DNA of 64,000 nt, from contig JAPNXP010000001.1 in assembly GCA_028753945.1 (NCBI GenBank), positions 6,624,501-6,688,500 of the forward strand, in the 5' to 3' direction. This document shows, one piece after another, positions 56,040-64,000 of this stretch. Source of the DNA: Hexactinellida sp. DTS-2022. Taxonomy: Eukaryota; Porifera; Hexactinellida. Made by a program: the position numbers and the translations under genes. A model generated the notes under the pieces. That model saw nothing but the letters and a program-made list of their open reading frames with translations. It did no database searches and was not told the DNA's origin. Numbering within the stretch: the stretch's first letter is position 1; each line of letters opens with the position of its first letter.

Positions 56040-57524
56040 ATGCCTAGGGTACCAAAGGACAAGCTGAAGAACATGACCGAGGAGGAGCGGGTTGAGTACC
56101 TCCGCCAGAAGCAGCTGGAGGAAGAGGAGATCCTGAAGAACCAAGAGAAGGCACTGCTAGACTTTCTGAAAGAGAAGGTTAGCCGCGAGGAGAAGTACAC
56201 GAAACTCAACACCTTGAAGCTGCAAGAGAAATGGCGTATAATCCTCCGAGGAGTCAAAACGGAGAACCTTCGGAAGGAGATCGATGTTGTGCGACAGATA
56301 TTCGAGCGAGTGGTGGACAACAAAGGTGCCATTCTCCAGGCGCTGTCCGAGGAACTGCTAGAAGCAGAAGAACAGTACATGATCGCACACAGGTCGCATC
56401 TTAGTGAGCTGGACAAACTGTATGACTTTCAAAAGCGCAGACTAAAAGCAATCGACAAAGACTTTGAACAAGAGCTCGAGCATCTGCAGAGCGACTACGA
56501 ACTAGAGAGAAATGCAATGCAGGATAAGCACAAAAATCAGCAACAGTATTGGCACGAAGTTATGTACGCAATGCAGCTGAGACAGGAGGAGAGAGAGGAG
56601 GCGAAGAAAAAGGAGTACCAGAGTAGCATGGATGAAATAAAGAACAAACAGATGGACTCAAAACACGCACTAAAGGACCAGAAGAATGAAGAGTTCCAGA
56701 CACTGGTGGGCGTGTTCAACCGAGAGAAAGAGGACTATAAGCGGCTCACTGAGGACCAAAAGAACAGCTATGAAAAACTGAAGGCGCAAGACATATCTAA
56801 CAGCGAGAAAATAAACAAACAAATGAAGAGCATTCAGCGTCTCCAGGAGAATATCAACAGCGTAAAGGGGACCATGGATGGCAACTCTAAAGAGCACAAG
56901 GCAGAGAGTAGCTCGATGCGCGAGAATAAAGAGATGGTTGTGAGCTCGCTGAGGGACCTGAAGGGATACCTGGGGAGGGAACGGGAGCGGGAGAGGAAGG
57001 ATCTGCTGAAGCTCACAATGCAGACGAGTTGCGCTGCCAAGAGACTGCTGGAGCTGAAGGAGAGGGGCGAGAAGACGCTGAGGCTGTCTGAGATCTGTCG
57101 CAAGAGGGAGACCGAGGAGGAGAAGGTGTTGCCCTTCTACCTGAGTTCTCTATCCCCTGAGGAGGAGGCAGCCATAAAGTCTCTGTCGGATCAGCAGCCC
57201 AGCCAAGAGCTAGCAAGGATCATGGAAGACTACACAGCGATGGAGAACTTCTGGAAGCGAGTTAGCAAGGTGACGCTAGACGTTTACGCACTGGAGAAGG
57301 AGAGGGAAAAGCTGTCTATCCAGAACCACAAACTGAGGACGATGCTCAAGCAGTATCTGGAGGGGATATCAGTGAGTGATGATGTCATGAGTCGGGCCAA
57401 TCCACTCATGCAGTGTGTAACGTCACCGCTAACAAACCAGGGACCTGTCCTGGGAGAAAAGAGGAAACTAGCCGCGCCCATCACAGTGGTGGAGGCAGCT
57501 CACGTTGTGAGGAATATCATCTAA
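56040..57524 (+). CDS. DRC2: dynein regulatory complex subunit 2 (CCDC65/FAP250)
   Basis: A 494-residue uninterrupted frame. DRC2 is an axonemal coiled-coil protein that, with DRC1, forms the base plate of the nexin-dynein regulatory complex linking outer doublets in motile cilia and flagella. The start MPRVPKDKLKNMTEEERVEY and the conserved segment at about residues 39-130 (KALLDFLKEKVSREEKYTKL, KWRIILRGVKTENLRKEIDV, FERVVDNKGAILQALSEEL) fit the NYD-SP28 domain. Long heptad-rich coiled coils run from about 130 to 350, and the conserved C-terminal patch (ENFWKRVSKVTLDVYALEKE, NHKLRTMLKQYLEGISV) is at about 405-450. Length is close to the human protein (about 480). No intron interrupts it, and codon use is richer in G+C than the flanks. 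It is the best evidence that this window is host chromatin and not a pure TE block. Confidence 0.95.
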   Translation: MPRVPKDKLKNMTEEERVEYLRQKQLEEEEILKNQEKALLDFLKEKVSREEKYTKLNTLKLQEKWRIILRGVKTENLRKEIDVVRQIFERVVDNKGAILQALSEELLEAEEQYMIAHRSHLSELDKLYDFQKRRLKAIDKDFEQELEHLQSDYELERNAMQDKHKNQQQYWHEVMYAMQLRQEEREEAKKKEYQSSMDEIKNKQMDSKHALKDQKNEEFQTLVGVFNREKEDYKRLTEDQKNSYEKLKAQDISNSEKINKQMKSIQRLQENINSVKGTMDGNSKEHKAESSSMRENKEMVVSSLRDLKGYLGRERERERKDLLKLTMQTSCAAKRLLELKERGEKTLRLSEICRKRETEEEKVLPFYLSSLSPEEEAAIKSLSDQQPSQELARIMEDYTAMENFWKRVSKVTLDVYALEKEREKLSIQNHKLRTMLKQYLEGISVSDDVMSRANPLMQCVTSPLTNQGPVLGEKRKLAAPITVVEAAHVVRNII

Positions 57525-57704
57525 TTATGCAATATTGTACAATCTGGTTACTTACGGACTATGATTCACTTATTAATTCACTAACTTATATGGTTAATCA
57601 TTATTATATTCATAACTCACATGTCACACTAACAATGATAGCATACGAATAATCTTACTATGGAGACTCACCATAGGATTGACTTTGCATTGAGACTTTA
57701 GCTA

Positions 57705-57728
57705 AATAAACAAATTTATAAAAATAAA
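57705..57728 (+). promoter_or_regulatory. polyadenylation signals for DRC2
   Basis: AATAAA at 57705-57710 and again at 57723-57728, about 180-200 bp after the stop codon. Confidence 0.6.
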
Positions 57729-58520
57729 ATGATAAAAAATTTGCGTGATTGATAATGTTATTAACTTATTATAGATATTATAAATCAGTTTCTTCATAGT
57801 ACGTACAGTGGAACTCGCTTAGTACGTACTCGGCTTAAGACGTCCTTCCTCTAATAACCGATTTTTCCTCATATCTGATCCATTATAAATAATTCGGTTA
57901 AGACGTACCAATTTTTATTCACAAGTTAAAAAATGTGTATTCATTTTATTTCGGTTAGTACCTACTCTAGAAAACTCAGCAGAACTCAGTTAGTATTTTG
58001 ATTAACTGAGTACGTGACAACTAAATACTTTAATCTTATTGTTAAGGAGTTTGTTTAAACTTTATCGAATTAATTTCAATTTTGTTGTAAATCAAATAAC
58101 CCTGCATACTATACATTTCGTCCCCTCAGCTGGCGTTTGTCTTGAAAATTAGTTGAAACAGTGGAGGATAACAGGTTTTTTATTTGCCCCAAAATTTCAA
58201 GTTGCATAAAGCTTTCGCAGTAAATTTACAAATCACTTACGTTATTAATTTAAAAATTATGTGTGATTTTTGCTTATTAATTGCAACATAAAATAAAAGT
58301 CTTTTAAATGTTCTCTGGCTGCCCCCCCCCCCCCCCCCAGATTTTCAGAAAAATTGGAAAGTTCGACGCCTATGAAGCTAGCATTTATATAGATACAAAG
58401 AATCATTTCAAATTCCCTATTATTTTATACAATCCGGTCCAAATAACAGAGAAATATAGACTTCGCCGCCCCTTTCTCAAACAGGGCCGGCGGAACCGCT
58501 ACAGAAGGCTTTTTATACAA
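57729..58520. other. intergenic between DRC2 and AP5Z1, first part
   Basis: 57804 begins a Tc1/mariner-like end (TACAGTGGAACTCGCTTAGT) followed by repeated GTACGTACT / GTTAAGACGTAC boxes to about 58015; a clean right end is not seen. A C run of about 20 bases lies at 58321-58338. No gene is recognised. Confidence 0.5.
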
Positions 58521-58671
58521 GAGAATACTTATCCACCGATCATCGGCGTTTGTATTAAAAAACCTCGCTACTTTCTACCGATTGTTTTTTTTATGTTTAT
58601 AAAAAACATCATCGGTAGAAAGTAGCGAGGTTTTTAATACAAACGCCGATGATCGGTGGATAAGTATTCCC
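58521..58671. mobile_element. 151-bp foldback MITE with 9-bp TSD
   Basis: Two arms of about 60 bp (58523-58582 and 58611-58669) are nearly perfect complements (CACCGATCATCGGCGTTTGT..., CTCGCTACTTTCTACCGAT). A perfect 9-bp duplication TTTATACAA flanks it (58512-58520, 58672-58680). TSD length points to mobilisation by a MULE. Confidence 0.88.
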
Positions 58672-59029
58672 TTTATACAAATATGCTAAGATCTCTAATA
58701 TATGTATATCATTGTTGTTGCATGATAAGTAAATAATTCCAACATTATTCCTAACTTCCTAAGATATCAAAAATTCCCAAATTATCAACTCCTCTAGATT
58801 CTAAACTCAACAGGCTGCAGCGCCTGGACACGATTAATCTACTAACTGTAATATATATACAGGGGTGTGAATGTGTTGTGGACCGCTGATTTGTTTGCTT
58901 TTAATATGTTGAGCTCGACGAAAATTATTTGGGCATCTATGTTCCAGACTGTGGCAAATTCTCTCAACTGTATACCGGCGAAAGCTTGCTTTGGGTACCC
59001 CAACGTCAGTGGTGGATCTAGAGAGGGTG

Positions 59030-59208
59030 TGCGGGGGGGGTGCCAATAATATTTAATGAAAAAAACCCATCCAAAATCCCCCCCCCCCCAAATTATAGGC
59101 TAGATCCACCCCTGCCCAGCGTTTTAGGGCCCCGTCCCCATATCGCTAGTGTTTTAAAGCCCAGGGGCCCCAAAACGCTGGCGTCCCCAAAGCGCCCTTA
59201 CACCGATT
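59030..59208. mobile_element. MITE remnants abutting the AP5Z1 5' region
   Basis: 59112-59208 contains CCCAGCGTTTTAGGGCCCCG and CCCCAAAACGCTGGCGTCCC in inverse orientation and ends with CTTACACCGATT. It is the same family as 33948-34125. 59000-59115 is another small MITE (GTGGATCTAGAGAGGG / GGCTAGATCCACCCCTG). Confidence 0.7.
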
Positions 59209-59260
59209 CTAACAGTGTGTCCTTAGTAGCAATAGCTATCCTAATACAGTTACTCTATAT

Positions 59261-61780
59261 ATGTCAGAACAGAACCCAGACGCCATAATCAGTTCCCTCT
59301 ACGCGAAGGCTCGGGACCGCAGCAGACAGCTGGTGAGCTGGTACGACAAGGTGTTCCAGCAGGTTTCCTCGCGCGAGAGGAGCCAGGAGACCCTGGTGCA
59401 GCTGCGACAGCTGTTCTACATTGTTCTGGTTAACACGGATAGTCCCGATGTGCCTATCCACCTGGTTGAGATCCTATCTCACACAGCTGTCGACTCGGAG
59501 AGGGAGACCCTCAAACTGAGGTGGCTGTGTGCTGCTATCCTCAGAGACCTGGCGCCAGTCCCCTCACTACCATCCGGCCCCCTATCCTCGGACCCAGGCA
59601 CCCTCCCCCTCGTCCTCCCGTTCCTCCTGAAGCAGGGGGCGGACCAGCGGCAGATAAGCCACTACGCCTCTCAACTGGCGCGCGGCCTATCGCAGCCCTC
59701 CCCTCAGGAGCCGGAGGCGCTGGCGCCCCTGCTGGCCTGTCTCTGCAGCCTGCACCACTCCCTCCCGGGCCTGAGACTGATGGGCAGCGAGGAGATTAAT
59801 GCGCTCAACAAGCAGTTAGGAGGCTGGCTGAGGTTCGCACCGAAGACTCAGCTAACCGGCGGCTTTCCTTTGACTAAGCTGCAGAAGAAGCAACCGAAAA
59901 ATTTCGTGAAGGAGCTGGACGGGGCCCCTTGCCAGGACTTCTTCACCTGTCTCAACCTGGCCAGCAGCTACGCGGGGGAGCAGCTGCTTAACGTGTTCAG
60001 CTGGTCCGTCATGCGCCGCTGGATGGACAGCACGTACGCTCAATGGGAGGCAGTGGAAGTCCTGTTTCTCGCCTCGCGAGGGAGCACCCCCAGCATGTCC
60101 GGGCGGGAGAGCCCCCTCGCTCAGAGCTCCAACACCTCGCCCCCGGACACCACCCCAAACAGCAGCCCCGTGCCCTTCCACCGCATGGGCACCAGCTTCA
60201 TCAACGAGTCTATGGACGGGGGTCTTGCCCGGCTCTCCTCCAGCACTAAGGTCGGCAGCAACAGCTTCCAGGACAGGATCGTGGAGTACTGCCAGCGGGT
60301 GATAGACCAGAGTCAGCGGAAGCCGCTCAAGAAGGAGGACGACGAAGTGCTGCATGCCTGTCTGGTGGAGGCCGTGGTGCTCATCAACAGGGTATGTCTC
60401 CGGGACGGGGGCATCAGCTCCAAGCTGTTCCCCAGTCTGAAGCGCCTGCTGCTGCAGAGCTCAGACCGGGAGCGGGTGGTCCTGCATCTGATTGAGTTCT
60501 TCCTGCACCACGGAGATGACGTCGCATTCGACACTCAGAAGGCGATGGACTCCTTCTTTGGCTCCACCATCTCGCACTCCTTCCAGAACCAAGGATTCGC
60601 GATGGACTGTATTCTATTCGGCCTGAGGAATGCCGACAGACTCAGAGCCGGCTCCGTATTCACTCGCTACTTCCCTAACTGGCTGAAGATCTTAGCCTGG
60701 AGTCCTGTGACGTTCGTGCAGGACTTCCAGCTGCTGCTTCCGTACATGCTCTCTCCCGTAACAGCTGTGGAGCTCCTGCACTTCCTGCTGGACCTGCCCT
60801 GTCTGGCCGCGGCCCTGCAGGCCCAGCAGTACTCCAAGGACGGAGTCGCATTCTCCGACAGCGTGCAGGCTTGCCAGGAGCACAGCTACCAGTTCGTGTT
60901 CAACTTCCTACTGAGGAACGAGTCGGGACAGTGCGACACGATTGACAAGCTGGACTCACTGCTGCTGCTTCTCTCGGACTTGTCCTCCCACCCCCGGGTC
61001 CTCGCGACCTGTGACGTCACCTCCCTCCTGCTCAGTCGGTACTTCCAGGCCCTCCTGTCCGCTAACGACAAGTCGATCGCCTCTAAGGTTATCCCAGTTG
61101 TGCTGGAGAGGTCCAGGCAGCTGTACAACGTAGCGGAGTTCCGCAGACAGGTTCGCGCGGAGCTGCAGACCGCCCTGTTACACATATTCAGACAGCACCC
61201 GGACATACTCATGGACCACACCTCGGAGCTGCTGGAGTTCGTGGGACATCACTGCAGCCTCAGCGCCGGTAACGATGAGTTCTTCTCATACGTGGTGTTC
61301 CTGGTGGGGGAGTACGCCAGGGCCCAACTGGACGCCCGCTGCGGCTCCGAGACGTACGACCAGTTCTACGAGGTGTTCGAGTCCCTGGCGTACGAAGTCT
61401 CCGCCAGCATACACAACCGGTCCCTGCAGCAGCGGCCGCAGGGCGGCGCCTTCTCCGCTAAGCTGGTGGTCATGCTCCTCACCGCCATGGCCAAGCTGGC
61501 CTCTCGCAGCCAGACTCTCATCCCCCGCGTGATACTTTGCATTAGGAAAGTGGACCAGCAAACAGCTGACTCTACTCTCCCTGCCTCCGACCAGAGGATC
61601 CTATCAAACAGGGCCTCTCAGTTGATATCTGCTCTCCGACTGCCCAACATAGCCTCTATCGTATTCAGCCCTCCCCTGGAGCTGCACCTGCCCGGGGTGG
61701 TGCTTGGCCAGGTCAGCACGGCGCAGTACCTCGCTCTCATAAACTCGGAGCTCAGCGGCACACACGCGCTCAGGTCATAG
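59261..61780 (+). CDS. AP5Z1: AP-5 complex subunit zeta-1
   Basis: An 839-residue uninterrupted frame, close to human AP5Z1 (807). Zeta is one of the two large subunits of the AP-5 adaptor, which works with SPG11 and SPG15 at late endosomes/lysosomes in retrieval towards the Golgi. It is built of alpha-helical repeats without a catalytic site. Matches to the vertebrate protein as I know it: LRWLCAAILRDLAP (about 87-100), DFFTCLNLASSYAGEQLLNV (226-245), VEYCQRVIDQSQRKPLKKED and ACLVEAVVLINRVC (341-380), YFPNWLKILAWSP (470-482), TAVELLHFLLDLPCLAAALQ (about 500-519) and AKLASRSQTLIPRVILCIRK (743-762). The segment at about 275-330 is Ser/Pro-rich and low complexity. The start is the first ATG, just after CTCTATAT; possible acceptors (CTAACAG, AATACAG) lie within 50 bp upstream, so a leader exon is possible. 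Codons are strongly G+C biased. Confidence 0.92.
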   Translation: MSEQNPDAIISSLYAKARDRSRQLVSWYDKVFQQVSSRERSQETLVQLRQLFYIVLVNTDSPDVPIHLVEILSHTAVDSERETLKLRWLCAAILRDLAPVPSLPSGPLSSDPGTLPLVLPFLLKQGADQRQISHYASQLARGLSQPSPQEPEALAPLLACLCSLHHSLPGLRLMGSEEINALNKQLGGWLRFAPKTQLTGGFPLTKLQKKQPKNFVKELDGAPCQDFFTCLNLASSYAGEQLLNVFSWSVMRRWMDSTYAQWEAVEVLFLASRGSTPSMSGRESPLAQSSNTSPPDTTPNSSPVPFHRMGTSFINESMDGGLARLSSSTKVGSNSFQDRIVEYCQRVIDQSQRKPLKKEDDEVLHACLVEAVVLINRVCLRDGGISSKLFPSLKRLLLQSSDRERVVLHLIEFFLHHGDDVAFDTQKAMDSFFGSTISHSFQNQGFAMDCILFGLRNADRLRAGSVFTRYFPNWLKILAWSPVTFVQDFQLLLPYMLSPVTAVELLHFLLDLPCLAAALQAQQYSKDGVAFSDSVQACQEHSYQFVFNFLLRNESGQCDTIDKLDSLLLLLSDLSSHPRVLATCDVTSLLLSRYFQALLSANDKSIASKVIPVVLERSRQLYNVAEFRRQVRAELQTALLHIFRQHPDILMDHTSELLEFVGHHCSLSAGNDEFFSYVVFLVGEYARAQLDARCGSETYDQFYEVFESLAYEVSASIHNRSLQQRPQGGAFSAKLVVMLLTAMAKLASRSQTLIPRVILCIRKVDQQTADSTLPASDQRILSNRASQLISALRLPNIASIVFSPPLELHLPGVVLGQVSTAQYLALINSELSGTHALRS

Positions 61781-61928
61781 CCTCTCAGTATTATAGAGAC
61801 TATTGTTTGTATATTGAGATTACGAAATTACAATATAATTATTCTATTAGTACTAACTTAATAACCCGGATAAGTTTACCACTTAATATTCCAGGAGATT
61901 CCGAAATTATTCTCTCTTTCTCAAACAT

Positions 61929-61934
61929 AATAAA
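61929..61934 (+). promoter_or_regulatory. polyadenylation signal for AP5Z1
   Basis: AATAAA about 150 bp after the stop codon. Confidence 0.55.
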
Positions 61935-62116
61935 TATATAGGATTTCTCACCGGCAGCCATGTTACAATGCGAGCGAACCCTTTTGAACAATTATTATAA
62001 TTAAATTATTTAACTGGTACACCTATGAAAGTAGTTTACGATTAGTATTTAATCCCAGCCGAGAAGTGACATTTAATCCCAAATAATTGCTACATAATTA
62101 TTTAGCAGAGTATTAC

Positions 62117-62392
62117 CTGTAGACTGGTGCAGCGGTAAGTCCGAGGCGTGGCTGTCCCTCTGTGTCTGCACCCACTCCATCTCCACGCCCCCGGCAGTGC
62201 TGCTGCTGACCCTGCTGAGTCTGCTTATCTTGGGGTAGATGTGAGAGCTCCGCTGCACTATGTTTAACTGGTAGGAGCTGTTTCTCCTAGATCTATTTCT
62301 GCAGCACATGCAGCAACATACTAGGGACCCGCAGCAGCATATGAGCACATCGCACACACACAGTAGGAGAAGGACTGCTATCGTTATGCTAT
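62117..62392 (-). CDS. probable exon of an unidentified membrane protein
   Basis: On the - strand, acceptor CTCTCTCCAG|AT at 62393 and donor ACAG|GTAATA at 62116 bound an open segment. It reads SITIAVLLLLCVCDVLICCC then GSLVCCCMCCRNRSRRN: a hydrophobic, membrane-spanning-like stretch followed by a Cys cluster and a basic patch, as in palmitoylated type I proteins. Then follows a polar tail (SSYQLNIVQRSS, VEMEWVQTQRDSHASDLPLH). Composition is G+C-rich like the two host genes. If the donor is not used, the frame ends at a stop at 62073. I do not recognise the family. Neighbouring exons would lie at higher coordinates or outside the window. Confidence 0.5.
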
Positions 62393-62814
62393 CTGGAGAG
62401 AGTATTATTCATACATGACCCTTGATATGATCGGCCTAGCCGCCTAGTGCTCGTGAACAATGTGTGTCATCATTGTGCGATCAACTATTCTTATTTACTT
62501 AAAAAATCTCAAAAAAATAATTTTCTAAGATACTTAGTTTGGTTGCATATACATTACATAAGAACTAATCCAGTCTTAATCTCTCTAAAATAATCCAGTT
62601 CCTAATATCCCTTGTCCTTGTCATACAGTACTATAAACTCCGGGATTCTGTTATGCAAAAATTTCCCCCCTTGAACATCGTTCCTCCTATACATGCATGG
62701 TTTCTCATCGTGACCTCCGATTCGGTCATTCAAATGAAATCCAAATACGGTCACAGAGGTGTCCAATTTAAAAAAAATCTGTTCCGATTTGTGAATTCGT
62801 ACGGATTAGTTAAG

Positions 62815-62993
62815 TACAGTGCAACCTCGATTTTCCGGACCCATTGGGACCGAACGAAAATGTCCGTATAAGCTAAAGTCCGGATATTCGATGTCATTTT
62901 ATATATAATAGTATAGGAGTGGGATTTGGACTAATGTCCGGATAATCGAAGAGTCCGGATAATCAAAGTCCGAATAATCGAGGTTGCACTGTA
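62815..62993. mobile_element. Tc1/mariner-type MITE
   Basis: TACAGTGCAACCTCGATTTT ... ATAATCGAGGTTGCACTGTA, with TA at both ends and GTCCGGATAATCGAA boxes inside. Confidence 0.88.
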
Positions 62994-63191
62994 ATAGGAT
63001 TTCTATAGTCCTCTATAAAATGAGACTCTGATAATCCGAACAAAACAAGTCCAAACCTTTAAAATCCAAACTAAGCTAAATACTTCTCTAAGACATTTTT
63101 TCATAATTTAATTGTAATATTCAAATTTTTATCTCCAAATTTAAATTAAAGATATTTTTGATCTGCTGTTCGGACTAGCGAGGGTGTACAA

Positions 63192-63380
63192 TACAGTCTA
63201 CTCCGCTTAATTGGGTCACATCGGGACCAGGTCATTTTGACCCGATTAAGCGGAGAAACCGATTAACCGAAAATATTTTAAGCCAAACTGTAATTCCGTC
63301 CCATAAATCCGGTGAAATTTTGACCCTATTAAGCGGAGAAACCGATTAACCGGTGTCCCGATTAAGCGGAGTCTACTGTA
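63192..63380. mobile_element. Tc1/mariner-type MITE
   Basis: TACAGTCTACTCCGCTTAAT ... ATTAAGCGGAGTCTACTGTA, TA-flanked, with GATTAAGCGGAGAAACCGAT repeats. Confidence 0.88.
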
Positions 63381-63403
63381 TTTTTATAAATAGTAATAGT
63401 GTG

Positions 63404-63848
63404 CAGGATTTCATACAGGGGGTTGTAGGGGGGGCATTTTCCCCCCCTACTCCTTCAAGCGCTCCCCCTAGAAAAACCACTTACACTACTAAGTTTAATT
63501 TATGCCACACTTAAGAACATACATATCAGACTATCGCACTCGACAAAATGAAATTTTTGTGGTGGCTAATTAAGCCACACCGGACTATTTCTGGTGGCTA
63601 AATAATAAACAACGGCCGGTTTAACAAACCACTGATGGCTTAACAAACTTCTGATGCCGTAAAACAGCACTAAATTAATAACAAATAACGCAACGAAAAA
63701 TATAATCTACACAAAGTCAAATAATCCACAATTATGGTGGATTTGTTAAGCCACCAAACCACCTAATTTGTCGGGCACTGATACATATCCCAGAGTGCCC
63801 CCCTTTAAAATTTACATAACTTGTATGCAAATCATGTATGAAACACTG
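63404..63848. mobile_element. hAT-like MITE containing a second MITE
   Basis: CAGGATTTCATACAGGG / GTATGAAACACTG ends around a G run and C run. The family is shared with 49639-49766. It is interrupted by the 63527-63780 element. Confidence 0.65.
63527..63780. mobile_element. hAT-type MITE, GCACTCGACAAA / TTTGTCGGGCACTG
   Basis: Perfect 8-bp TSD ATACATAT (63519-63526, 63781-63788). Repeats of GTGGCTTAA / TTAAGCCACC inside. Confidence 0.85.
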
Positions 63849-64000
63849 GTGAGGTAACATTATTAAGATAAGTCAATGCATATTTACTCATAATTACCAA
63901 TTCTACAATGGATAAATTAGGAGTAAGACCAAAGGATGGTAAGTCGCTTGGCCCGACTAATGCGGTAAATTTATCAATTTGGCCCGCAGTCTCAAAAGGT

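Noticed and set aside
58321-59095. Poly-C / poly-G runs as functional G-quadruplex promoters of AP5Z1
   Set aside because: Long homopolymers occur inside many MITEs throughout the window (12194, 26084, 49656, 63428); nothing ties these to the gene.
59852-61561. Long frames on the - strand and in other + frames across AP5Z1 (up to 167 codons)
   Set aside because: Shadows caused by the high G+C codon bias of AP5Z1.

Overview
This is animal (invertebrate metazoan) nuclear DNA. The evidence is two conserved animal or flagellate genes, spliceosomal intron borders with GT/AG ends, and a dense set of eukaryotic transposons (MULE, P/THAP, hAT, PIF-Harbinger, Ty3/gypsy, LINE and many MITEs). The TE mix, the FLYWCH-type MULEs and the very low gene density suggest an early-branching animal such as a sponge, cnidarian or ctenophore. 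I cannot fix the phylum from sequence alone.

Host genes sit only in the last 8 kb. DRC2/CCDC65 (nexin-dynein regulatory complex, motile cilia; 56040-57524) and AP5Z1 (AP-5 adaptor zeta subunit; 59261-61780) are both on the + strand, both uninterrupted single reading frames, and both richer in G+C than the AT-rich surroundings. A probable exon of a third host gene, a membrane protein with a cysteine-rich juxtamembrane segment, lies on the - strand at 62117-62392.

Positions 1-32000 are a set of transposons nested inside each other, whose order can be read from target-site duplications (TSDs). The outermost element has about 400-bp inverted ends (54-466 / 31628-31980) and a decayed gene of the 'GCDTTSA' type. 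That gene is split by a second element (1172-30738, TIRs of about 390 bp, 10-bp TSD) carrying a D-D-CxxH-E transposase followed by an OTU cysteine-protease reading frame. Into this second element went a MULE (1544-6703, 9-bp TSD), which was itself hit by a sister MULE (3425-5794, 9-bp TSD). It also received a 1.2-kb MULE-like non-autonomous element (7616-8819, 10-bp TSD), a hAT MITE (12143-12487, 8-bp TSD) and a P-type element (14035-30556, 31-bp TIRs, 8-bp TSD) with a broken THAP transposase gene. Inside the P element is a 13.9-kb palindrome (14229-28148) built from tandem and inverted units studded with a 120-bp foldback MITE and a roughly 50-bp palindromic module.

Positions 32000-36000 hold a broken Ty3/gypsy element (RNase H piece, then integrase piece) interrupted by a third MULE relic and several MITEs. 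Positions 36000-55500 hold no recognisable host gene. They contain hAT and Tc1/mariner-like MITEs with intact ends, a 7-kb field of repeats carrying GC-rich hairpins with TTC/GAA loops (38000-44800), a truncated LINE with a (TTA)n tail, and decayed hAT and PIF-Harbinger transposase genes on the - strand. Positions 55500-64000 hold the host genes with MITEs packed between them. One MITE ends about 50 bp before the AP5Z1 start codon.
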